Below are positions 21,040 to 30,450 of a DNA stretch of 64,000 bases, piece by piece. Under the pieces are notes generated by a model. It did not search any database. It was given only the letters and a program-made list of their open reading frames with translations, and had not been told where the DNA came from. Every line of letters begins with the position of its first letter. Position 1 is the stretch's first letter. Origin of the DNA: Adiantum capillus-veneris (lineage: Eukaryota > Streptophyta > Polypodiopsida > Polypodiales > Pteridaceae); the NCBI GenBank assembly GCA_014529385.2, contig CM043958.1, positions 152,114,793 through 152,178,792 of the forward strand, read 5' to 3'. The translations under genes were made by a program, and so were the position numbers.

Positions 21040-24000
21040 CCATTTACATTACTCTATTCATCAACGTTTTCAACTTCTTTAAATTATAAATACCAAAAAT
21101 AATTTTTCCTCAAGTGTGAGCTTTCACTTTGCACATGAATCATGATAAATAAATCGCTTAATCTATCTCAATAACTTCCAAGTGTGAGTAAACTCTACAC
21201 AAAGCAAGATATCTTTAAAAGACCTATCTAAATTGCCTCCAAGTGTGAGGTGTAACTCTAAATGTGGCAAGCAATCAAAATTCACTACTCTGTAAATCTC
21301 TTTTAGGTGTGAGAATGCCTCCACACAAAGAGAGAGATTATTATTTAATCTACCTAAATTGTCTGTAGTTTGAGTATTACTTTACACATGACAGTAATAA
21401 TTAGATAAATCTAATGTAAGTTACTTTCAGGTGTGAACATAGTTCAACACACAACAAGTAACTCTTAATTTTAACTATCTAACTAAAGTTACTTCTAAGT
21501 GTGAACATAGTTCAACACAAAGCAAATAACCGCTAACTTTAACTACCTTGAATCACCTCCAAGTGTGAGTTTCCTCTACACAAGGCAAGTAATCATTAAC
21601 TATCTTACTTAATTTACCTCTCAGTGTAAAATATACTTCACACAGAGCAGGTAACTCAAAACTCCAAAGCCTATAAAAATAAATATATCCAAGCTCTAAA
21701 TTTTCACTAGAAAATATATGCATATTTAAACTAGCATTTTTATAATTTTCTTCGTGTTGTAATGCTCACCTATAGGTGAGATGAGGGAAGCGAGATCAAT
21801 GGAATGAGAAAAACAGTCCGTTTCAGCGTATATAAACAAATTTATTTCTATCTAATTAATATTTCGATCGAAGTACAGCTTTCACTTTGCACATGAATCA
21901 TGATAAATAAATCGCTTAATCTATCTCAATAACTTCCAAGTGTGAGTAAACTCTACACAAAGCAAGATATCTTTAAAAGACCTATCTAAATTGCCTCCAA
22001 GTGTGAGGTGTAACTCTACATGTGGCAAGCAATCAAAATTCACTACTCTGTAAATCTCTTTTAGGTGTGAGAATGCCTCCACACAAAGAGAGAGATTATT
22101 ATTTAATCTACCTAAATTGTCTGTAGTGTGAGTATTACTTTACACATGACAGTAATAATTAGATAAATCTAATGTAAGTTACTTTCAGGTGTGAACATAG
22201 TTCAACACACAACAAGTAACTCTTAATTTTAACTATCTAACTAAAGTTACTTCTAAGTGTGAACATAGTTTAACACAAAGCAAATAACCGCTAACTTTAA
22301 CTACCTTGAATCACCTCCAAGTGTGAGTTTCCTCTACACAAGGCAAGTAATCATTAACTATCTTACTTAATTTACCTCTCAGTGTAAAATATACTTCACA
22401 CAGAGCAGGTAACTCAAAACTCCAAAGCCTATAAAAATAAATATATCCAAGCTCTAAATTTTCACTAGAAAATATATGCATATTTAAACTAGCATTTTTA
22501 TAATTTTCTTCGTGTTGTAATGCTCACCTATAGGTGAGATGAGGGAAGCGAGATCAATGGAATGAGAAAAACAGTCCGTTTCAGCGTATATAAACAAATT
22601 TATTTCTATCTAATTAATATTTCGATCGAAGTACAGCTTTCACTTTGCACATGAATCATGATAAATAAATCGCTTAATCTATCTCAATAACTTCCAAGTG
22701 TGAGTAAACTCTACACAAAGCAAGATATCTTTAAAAGACCTATCTAAATTGCCTCCAAGTGTGAGGTGTAACTCTACATGTGGCAAGCAATCAAAATTCA
22801 CTACTCTGTAAATCTCTTTTAGGTGTGAGAATGCCTCCACACAAAGAGAGAGATTATTATTTAATCTACCTAAATTGTCTGTAGTTTGAGTATTACTTTA
22901 CACATGACAGTAATAATTAGATAAATCTAATGTAAGTTACTTTCAGGTGTGAACATAGTTCAACACACAACAAGTAACTCTTAATTTTAACTATCTAACT
23001 AAAGTTACTTCTAAGTGTGAACATAGTTCAACACAAAGCAAATAACCGCTAACTTTAACTACCTTGAATCACCTCCAAGTGTGAGTTTCCTCTACACAAG
23101 GCAAGTAATCATTAACTATCTTACTTAATTTACCTCTCAGTGTAAAATATACTTCACACAGAGCAGGTAACTCAAAACTCCAAAGCCTATAAAAATAAAT
23201 ATATCCAAGCTCTAAATTTTCACTAGAAAATATATGCATATTTAAACTAGCATTTTTATAATTTTCTTCGTGTTGTAATGCTCACCTATAGGTGAGATGA
23301 GGGAAGCGAGATCAATGGAATGAGAAAAACAGTCCGTTTCAGCGTATATAAACAAATTTATTTCTATCTAATTAATATTTCGATCGAAGTACAGCTTTCA
23401 CTTTGCACATGAATCATGATAAATAAATCGCTTAATCTATCTCAATAACTTCCAAGTGTGAGTAAACTCTACACAAAGCAAGATATCTTTAAAAGACCTA
23501 TCTAAATTGCCTCCAAGTGTGAGGTGTAACTCTACATGTGGCAAGCAATCAAAATTCACTACTCTGTAAATCTCTTTTAGGTGTGAGAATGCCTCCACAC
23601 AAAGAGAGAGATTATTATTTAATCTACCTAAATTGTCTGTAGTGTGAGTATTACTTTACACATGACAGTAATAATTAGATAAATCTAATGTAAGTTACTT
23701 TCAGGTGTGAACATAGTTCAACACACAACAAGTAACTCTTAATTTTAACTATCTAACTAAAGTTACTTCTAAGTGTGAACATAGTTTAACACAAAGCAAA
23801 TAACCGCTAACTTTAACTACCTTGAATCACCTCCAAGTGTGAGTTTCCTCTACACAAGGCAAGTAATCATTAACTATCTTACTTAATTTACCTCTCAGTG
23901 TAAAATATACTTCACACAGAGCAGGTAACTCAAAACTCCAAAGCCTATAAAAATAAATATATCCAAGCTCTAAATTTTCACTAGAAAATATATGCATATT

Positions 24001-25667
24001 TAAACTAGCATTTTTATAATTTTCTTCGTGTTGTAATGCTCACCTATAGGTGAGATGAGGGAAGCGAGATCAATGGAATGAGAAAAACAGTCCGTTTCAG
24101 CGTATATAAACAAATTTATTTCTATCTAATTAATATTTCGATCGAAGTACAGCTTTCACTTTGCACATGAATCATGATAAATAAATCGCTTAATCTATCT
24201 CAATAACTTCCAAGTGTGAGTAAACTCTACACAAAGCAAGATATCTTTAAAAGACCTATCTAAATTGCCTCCAAGTGTGAGGTGTAACTCTACATGTGGC
24301 AAGCAATCAAAATTCACTACTCTGTAAATCTCTTTTAGGTGTGAGAATGCCTCCACACAAAGAGAGAGATTATTATTTAATCTACCTAAATTGTCTGTAG
24401 TTTGAGTATTACTTTACACATGACAGTAATAATTAGATAAATCTAATGTAAGTTACTTTCAGGTGTGAACATAGTTCAACACACAACAAGTAACTCTTAA
24501 TTTTAACTATCTAACTAAAGTTACTTCTAAGTGTGAACATAGTTCAACACAAAGCAAATAACCGCTAACTTTAACTACCTTGAATCACCTCCAAGTGTGA
24601 GTTTCCTCTACACAAGGCAAGTAATCATTAACTATCTTACTTAATTTACCTCTCAGTGTAAAATATACTTCACACAGAGCAGGTAACTCAAAACTCCAAA
24701 GCCTATAAAAATAAATATATCCAAGCTCTAAATTTTCACTAGAAAATATATGCATATTTAAACTAGCATTTTTATAATTTTCTTCGTGTTGTAATGCTCA
24801 CCTATAGGTGAGATGAGGGAAGCGAGATCAATGGAATGAGAAAAACAGTCCGTTTCAGCGTATATAAACAAATTTATTTCTATCTAATTAATATTTCGAT
24901 CGAAGTACAGCTTTCACTTTGCACATGAATCATGATAAATAAATCGCTTAATCTATCTCAATAACTTCCAAGTGTGAGTAAACTCTACACAAAGCAAGAT
25001 ATCTTTAAAAGACCTATCTAAATTGCCTCCAAGTGTGAGGTGTAACTCTACATGTGGCAAGCAATCAAAATTCACTACTCTGTAAATCTCTTTTAGGTGT
25101 GAGAATGCCTCCACACAAAGAGAGAGATTATTATTTAATCTACCTAAATTGTCTGTAGTGTGAGTATTACTTTACACATGACAGTAATAATTAGATAAAT
25201 CTAATGTAAGTTACTTTCAGGTGTGAACATAGTTCAACACACAACAAGTAACTCTTAATTTTAACTATCTAACTAAAGTTACTTCTAAGTGTGAACATAG
25301 TTCAACACAAAGCAAATAACCGCTAACTTTAACTACCTTGAATCACCTCCAAGTGTGAGTTTCCTCTACACAAGGCAAGTAATCATTAACTATCTTACTT
25401 AATTTACCTCTCAGTGTAAAATATACTTCACACAGAGCAGGTAACTCAAAACTCCAAAGCCTATAAAAATAAATATATCCAAGCTCTAAATTTTCACTAG
25501 AAAATATATGCATATTTAAACTAGCATTTTTATAATTTTCTTCGTGTTGTAATGCTCACCTATAGGTGAGATGAGGGAAGCGAGATCAATGGAATGAGAA
25601 AAACAGTCCGTTTCAGCGTATATAAACAAATTTATTTCTATCTAATTAATATTTCGATCGAAGTACT
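21040..25667. repeat. six-copy array of a 758-bp unit with internal subrepeats
   Basis: The unit start CTTTCACTTTGCACATGAAT falls at 21121, 21879, 22637, 23395, 24153 and 24911, a spacing of exactly 758 bp each time. Copies are almost identical. Inside each, about nine subrepeats of 60-70 bp share a core [T/C]AAGTGTGAG followed by an imperfect inverted partner CTCTACACA, giving small hairpins. Each unit ends with ATTTCGATCGAAGTAC. Copies 1/3/5 read GTAGTTTGAG and 2/4/6 read GTAGTGTGAG, so the array grew by dimers. It lies in the first intron of the transposase. Confidence 0.95.
25558..25627 (-). promoter_or_regulatory. putative transposase promoter and first exon, repeated in every 758-bp unit
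   Basis: On the minus strand GTTTATATAC (25627-25618) is a good TATA box. About 25-30 bases on, a C/T-rich leader runs to CTATAG|GTGAGC, a good splice donor (GT at 25559-25558). The only strong acceptor before the coding exon is at 20984. The same TATA-leader-donor module recurs in all six units, so five further promoters of this type may exist. Inference; no transcript data. Confidence 0.5.
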
Positions 25668-25857
25668 ATTTCGATCGAACTAATATTTTGATCAAAATAA
25701 TATTTCGATCAAATTGCTGAGAAATTATACGATACGATGTTTTTGCTAATGTGGCACCATATAATACGGTCGAATAAAAATGGGTGTTATATAATACACC
25801 CATTTAAGGCGTATTATACGTACACCGTATAACTTACAATGCAACTTAGTGTGTGAT
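25668..25857. repeat. right subterminal region, terminal inverted repeat and target duplication
   Basis: Three more words of the TTCGATCGAA/TTTGATC type (about 25668-25709), a short inverted pair around GGGTGTTATATAATACACCC (25781-25800), then AATGCAACTTAG (25838-25849) and TGTGTGAT (25850-25857). The words mirror the left end at 5609-5638. Confidence 0.75.
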
Positions 25858-25950
25858 TGATTGATGAGGCTATGCTTTGACAAGATATGGTTGTCTTTTA
25901 GCCATTTTCTCTTTCTTAAGAGTGGTCTTCCATCACCAAAGTGCCCAAGT

Positions 25951-25982
<32 letters not shown>

Positions 25983-26219
25983 CAATGTATGAGAAAAATG
26001 ATTTTGGTTTCCAATCATCTCCAAAACTAGAGATTAAGAAATCATTTGAAAGATATTCCAAAGGGCTAAATGCACACACAATCACTAATTGAAAAAAATA
26101 TTTTTTATTTTCTAATGCAATCAAGCAAAATCCACACCAAAATTAGAAGTATCTAAAAAAGTGAACAAAATTGATCTTATTAATGAGCGAAAAATACTTA
26201 ATTGTTCTCTCAAGAAAGT
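25858..26219. repeat. R-family repeat, resumed after the hAT insertion
   Basis: Starts TGATTGATGAGGCTATGC, passes (CA)n at 25953-25981 and enters the R fold-back arm (TGAGAAAAATGATTTTGG..). It is cut at 26219 within CTCTCAAGAA by the next element. Continues at 32459. Confidence 0.8.
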
Positions 26220-28211
26220 TGGTGCAGCCAAAGTGTGTCGACTCTAGGAGGTGGCATGGGTAGATGTGTACAAGCAAGCAGAAGCATGGCAAAGGAATGA
26301 AGCAGTTAGGAAAGTCATGGGATGACAGGTAGCAGCGAAAGTGTATGTATGATGCAGCTTATAGGCCAGGAAAGGCTCCATAAGGGGCTACTTTGGGTAG
26401 CAGGTGAAGGAGATGCAAAGTGCAGCCTTTGGGTCCAGGAATGAAGAGCTTGAAGTGTTGAAGGAGCAGGTCCAGACGGTTCATCAAACCGAGCTACGGA
26501 GCCAAAGTTATTGAAGGATAAAGCTTTAGTGGTTTGCAGATTTTTTCCGGACAAGGTAGTTGGGGACAGGTGATCCAAGTGGAACTTGAGGTATAGATGT
26601 GTAGAGCTCAATTCATGGAGCCTACCTGTCTTTTCGGATTGCGAATCGGAGCCATGGTTTGCAAGGTATGATCATTTGAAGTTTTTCCGGGGGCCGGGTC
26701 TGAGCCCATTTCGCCGCATTGAAGAATGTGCCATCTGGCATCTTCTGAGCCTCGACGAAGTTCTACAGCAGGGTGTGCATCATACGGAGCTAACAGGAAG
26801 AGACTGCATGCCAAACGGAATCTGAGGCGGGAAGATATGGCAGTCGGAAGCTGGGGTGTCTATCCGGAGTTGATGGAAGATGAATTGAGCGTGTTTTTTC
26901 TGCCTTGGATCTTGGGCCTGGAAAAGTCGAGTAGCGATGCGGATTATGGAGAAGCAAGCCGGCAATAAGAGATTCCATCCGAGCTTTGAGGCTTGGCAGT
27001 AGGAGGTTGGAGCACAGAATGGGGGTCTGGTAAAGGCAGGCAAAAAAGGTTTTCTGTTAAAAAAAAAAAAGGGGTTTGTTTTGAAGTTTAAAAGGCTTGA
27101 AGCCTCCTAGGCCGCCACGTGGCGCGCTATAATCCCACATGCGCTGTGAAGAGCACGAATGCCGTGGTATATAGGTCAAGGCGTGAGGCCCTCATTGTTA
27201 CACGGAGAGGAGGGAGAGGGCAGCTCCCCTCCCTTGGCCATGGTGCATGGGTTGGCGTTGTAGTGGCGTTTGTTGGTGGTTTTGGCAGTGAGGCGGGGCG
27301 GCGCAGGGCGCCCGCGGTGATTCAGGTCTGTGATGACGTGGCAGGCAGTTAAGGGGTGGTGCCCGCGCCCGCCAAGGGCCTAATTTTTTGAGGGAAAGGG
27401 TTGTACCCCCCCCCCCCCCCCCCAAATAGCGACATCGCTATTGCCTCGACAGGGGAGGGGTCCCACTCCAAAGGAGGTGCCGACAAGGGAAGAAGAGCAA
27501 GCCAAGGCAAGAGGGCCCAAGGGGAAATTCGGCCGGCCAAAATGGAAGGGATAAGGACAAGAGGTGTAGCATGCAAAGGTGTCCAAAAATAAACTAGGCC
27601 AAGTGTTGGCAATGCAATCAAATGCTAAAAGGAACTCCAAATGAAGTGCACGTGGAAGGTGACCCCATTTTTCTTTTTTGGGATTCCTAGGCACACCACT
27701 ATAAAAGGAGGTTAATGTTCATTTTTTAGGGTCTTTGGACCAAGTTGGCTTTTTTTGCCTGTGTTTGTGAGTGGAAGCTTGAAGCTTGTGTGTTGCTAAG
27801 CTTGCCATTGGAGCTTCATACGTCGGTTGTACTACTCCCTATGCAATAACACCACTCGTTTGTCCCAATCTCTTGTGTTGCTTCTCCCCATTCCCCTCCT
27901 TTCCTCTCGTTCTTTGTGTATTGGCCATTGCTTGCAGAGGGTTTGCTTGCATCTCGAAAGGTGCTACCAAGAGGGCAGATTAGGAGTGTTTTGTGAGTCG
28001 GAAAGGATGAGTTGATCAGTGTGGGTGCATTTGTGTTGTGGGTGTTTTTGCAAGGTGTGAGGTAGTTGTTTTGTATGCTAAAGCGGAGTTGTTAGTGCAA
28101 ATAAGCCAATTTGAAGGTGTTTTTTGAGAGGTTAGGGGTGTTGTGGAATCCCTGGGCTATAGAGAGGCATTTATACTGTGTGATGGGTGTGTTCCCTATT
28201 CCCCCTCTCCA
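26220..28211 (+). repeat. 5' LTR of the non-autonomous element
   Basis: Begins TGGTGCAGCC. A TATA box TATAAAAG lies at 27700-27707, and a long C-run near 27408-27423. Open frames inside are mirrored with shifts in the other LTR and are not supported as genes. Confidence 0.88.
27700..27707 (+). promoter_or_regulatory. LTR TATA box
   Basis: CACTATAAAAGGAGG in both LTRs (second copy TATAAAAG at 31947-31954); the expected core promoter of the element. Confidence 0.65.
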
Positions 28212-28338
28212 TCTTCTGGTGCCCCCACTGAGGAGCTGTCTGATGCTCCAATTTGAGGTTCGAAGTGGTGTTTTTTTGCCGACGACGAGGTTAGCTGATG
28301 GTCGAGATGTTTGATGGTCGAGGTTGAAGCTGATAGAG

Positions 28339-29626
28339 ATGGTGGAGCCAGGTTTTGGCCCCATATTTACGAGCGTCAAAGATCCCGAAGATTGGTTAGT
28401 TGATTTCAAATTATGGTTGCTGTCGATACGTATGTCGACGAATGCAAAAAGGTTAGAGACGGTGTTGTTTTTTATGTGAGGACGAGCCAAGGTGTGGTTC
28501 GATGGCTTAGAGAGCAGTGATCGAGAATCATGGCAAAGGTTGCAGAGTCAGTTTCTAGAGCGGTTTCGAGAGGTGATTACGGTCAAAAAAGCCGGTGCAA
28601 AGCTGAAGGCGGTACACCATGATGTAAGTAAAGATTTCTCTATTTTCATTGAGCAGTTTGAAGCAGTTGTTGGAAGCAGTTAGAGATTGCTAAAGCAATC
28701 AGTCTTTGAAGCTGTCAAAGCTGTTAGAGTGCTTGCATCCGAGGATTAGAGAAAAGGTCGAAGATGGTGCAGATACCTATGAAGACATGGTCTATCTGGC
28801 AAAGATAAAGAGCAGAAAGGTGAAGCGGAAGCTGGAGTTGGGAATGCTAAAGCCAGCAGATTATATGCCGGTTGTTGCGGAGGTAGCGAAGTGCTCTTTG
28901 GTCCAACCAAAGGTGATTCCACTTATGCCAAATGCAAGGCCTGTGGAGGTAAGACCTACTATTGGTTATGTTCCTTGGAGGTTTTCGGTTTGTGATGTGC
29001 ATATGCTGAGGGTGGAAGAGCTTGTCAACGAGGATAAGCTCCATGTCGAGGTGAACCAAGATGCAAAAGCGGTAATAGATGTGGAGGTTCCAGTACGGAT
29101 TGAAGAGGTAAAGCATGTTCTTGTTGAAAGTTTGCATGAAAAGGTAGCAGAATGCAATCGAGATGCAGATATCGAGGGTTCAGAAGCTGATGAAGAAATT
29201 TTGCAAAGTGGTGAAGATGGTCAAGCTTTTGTGGAGCAGCAAAGGGATGCAGATGTTGATACGGAGTCGATATATGATGCCGATGCCGATGATGATACAA
29301 GCTCAATTAGTTGGGATACAAGCGAGGAGAATAATGCATATGTATATACATCCTATGACGAAGAAAGGGAATCTGATGAACCCGAACTGGTAAAGGTAAA
29401 GTTGCCCTCTTATATGTTTGATGATATGGTAATAGCACATGTGCAAGAAGAGCAGGGAACAGAGCAAGCCGAGATGCTTGATGAAAGCCAAGTGGAGCGG
29501 TCTAGACCTATCGATGATGGAATGCAGGTGAAAGTGGTCTGTGGTGCCATGCTAAGCTGTGCTAATGAAAGTAGCGGTGGAATGTGCCATGGTAGTTCAA
29601 CATGTGCAGACTTTTGCCAAGGGTGA
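28339..29626 (+). pseudogene. gag: degenerate gag of the non-autonomous element
   Basis: From the ATG at 28339 the translation shows a retrotransposon capsid pattern: DPEDWLVDFKLWL, then VWFDGLESSDRESWQRLQSQFLERF (W-F-x-L...W..L...F..RF). A TGA interrupts at 28477-28479 and the frame shifts near 28685. The second part (open 28706-29626, 306 residues) continues with LHPRIREKVEDGADTYEDMV and becomes strongly acidic (many Asp/Glu from about 29150 to 29500). No zinc knuckle is seen. Family: Retrotrans_gag-like by pattern. Confidence 0.7.
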
Positions 29627-30308
29627 TAAAACGGCCGTGTCTATGGAGGAAATTGAGATGGATGCGGTAGAGAACGAGTTTCTCTCTTCCATAGAGGAGC
29701 ATGATACAGCGGTAGAAGAGGTGATTGAAGAGCTATTGGTTGAAGTTTAAAAGCAAGAGGTGCTAATCGACCATGAAGGGCCGGTTGACAAGGAAGGGCT
29801 CAATGATGTTGGAATTGAGTGTGTGGTCAAAGAGGAGGTTGTGATGCCAAAAACGGAGGAGATTCCGATGCATCATACATGCCCAATGGTGGAGAAAGGA
29901 GAATCTCAAGCAGTGACTTTGCTTCCAGTAAAGGTATGTAAGCTATGGTTGATGAAAAAGATGGTAGATACAGCTCTATGGAGGCTAGTTCAACAAGTAC
30001 AGAGTTCTATGCTCAAGGCCTCCACTTTATATGGTTGGGAGGGAGGGTCAGACATGTGTTGTAGCTTGGTGTCAGGTACACGTTTTTTTGATGATGATAT
30101 GCTTGGTGCTGCTCGGTATGGAGTAGATAGGTTGCAAAGGAATGCATCGAGTGCAGAGGATAGGCTATGGGTAGTCTACACACATGGTGGTCTAGGTGCT
30201 TGGGTAGGGCACTATTGGAGTTTGTTGCAGATGGATGAAAGTGAACAGAGCCAAGTGTTTGATCTAGGTGGAAGCTATGTGATGCAGGGGGTGGGGCAAC
30301 CCACTTGA
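29627..30308 (+). pseudogene. acidic downstream frames of the non-autonomous element
   Basis: Two frames (29559-29750, then 29760-30308 read from a TTG/CTG-type start) continue the Asp/Glu-rich character (EEIEMDAVENEFLSS, EEVIEELLVEV) and end in an unrecognised segment with HGGLGAWVGHYWSLL. They probably belong to one original reading frame following gag. No catalytic motif of a protease or RT is visible. Confidence 0.4.
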
Positions 30309-30450
30309 AGGTTTGGCAATAGGGTGCAATAAAATAGTGTACATATGGTTTTTTAGTTTTCTCATAGTGTGTGCCAAGTTTTGCAGTTAGAAAGAGAATA
30401 AAGCTTTTATGTGGTTGAGCATAAATTCTCAACAGGGGGGTGGGCAATGA
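30309..30450 (+). other. 3' internal end with polypurine tract
   Basis: CAGGGGGGTGGGCAATGA directly precedes the 3' LTR start TGGTGCAG at 30451; the usual position of a purine tract. Confidence 0.6.

Larger units (their letters stand above)
5509..25849. mobile_element. giant hAT DNA transposon with cargo genes, non-functional
   Basis: Seen: the ends CTACGTTGCATT (5509-5520) and AATGCAACTTAG (25838-25849) are inverted copies with one mismatch, and both are directly flanked by TGTGTGAT (5501-5508 and 25850-25857). An 8-bp target duplication and a BED/DUF659/hATC transposase are the hallmarks of hAT. Removing the element joins ..TGTGTGTGAT to TGATTGATGAGGCTATGC, the same junction type as the unbroken R copy near 54090-54120. 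Span 20,341 bp, of which 8,915 bp is a later Ty3 insertion, leaving about 11.4 kb. Contents, left to right: TTCGATCGAA-type repeats, kinase-like gene (+), unknown gene (+), transposase (-), 758-bp array. All its genes are broken. Caution: the target lies in TG-rich DNA, so the duplication alone is weaker evidence than usual, and the termini differ from the commonest hAT start CA[A/G]NG. Confidence 0.85.

Noticed and set aside
21040-25667. CRISPR array or centromeric satellite
   Set aside because: The unit is 758 bp without spacers, the context is a plant hAT intron, and six copies are too few and too local for a centromere.
26585-28015. Proline/glycine-rich frames in the 2-kb LTR
   Set aside because: They lie in GC-rich LTR sequence, overlap on both strands and are shifted in the second LTR.
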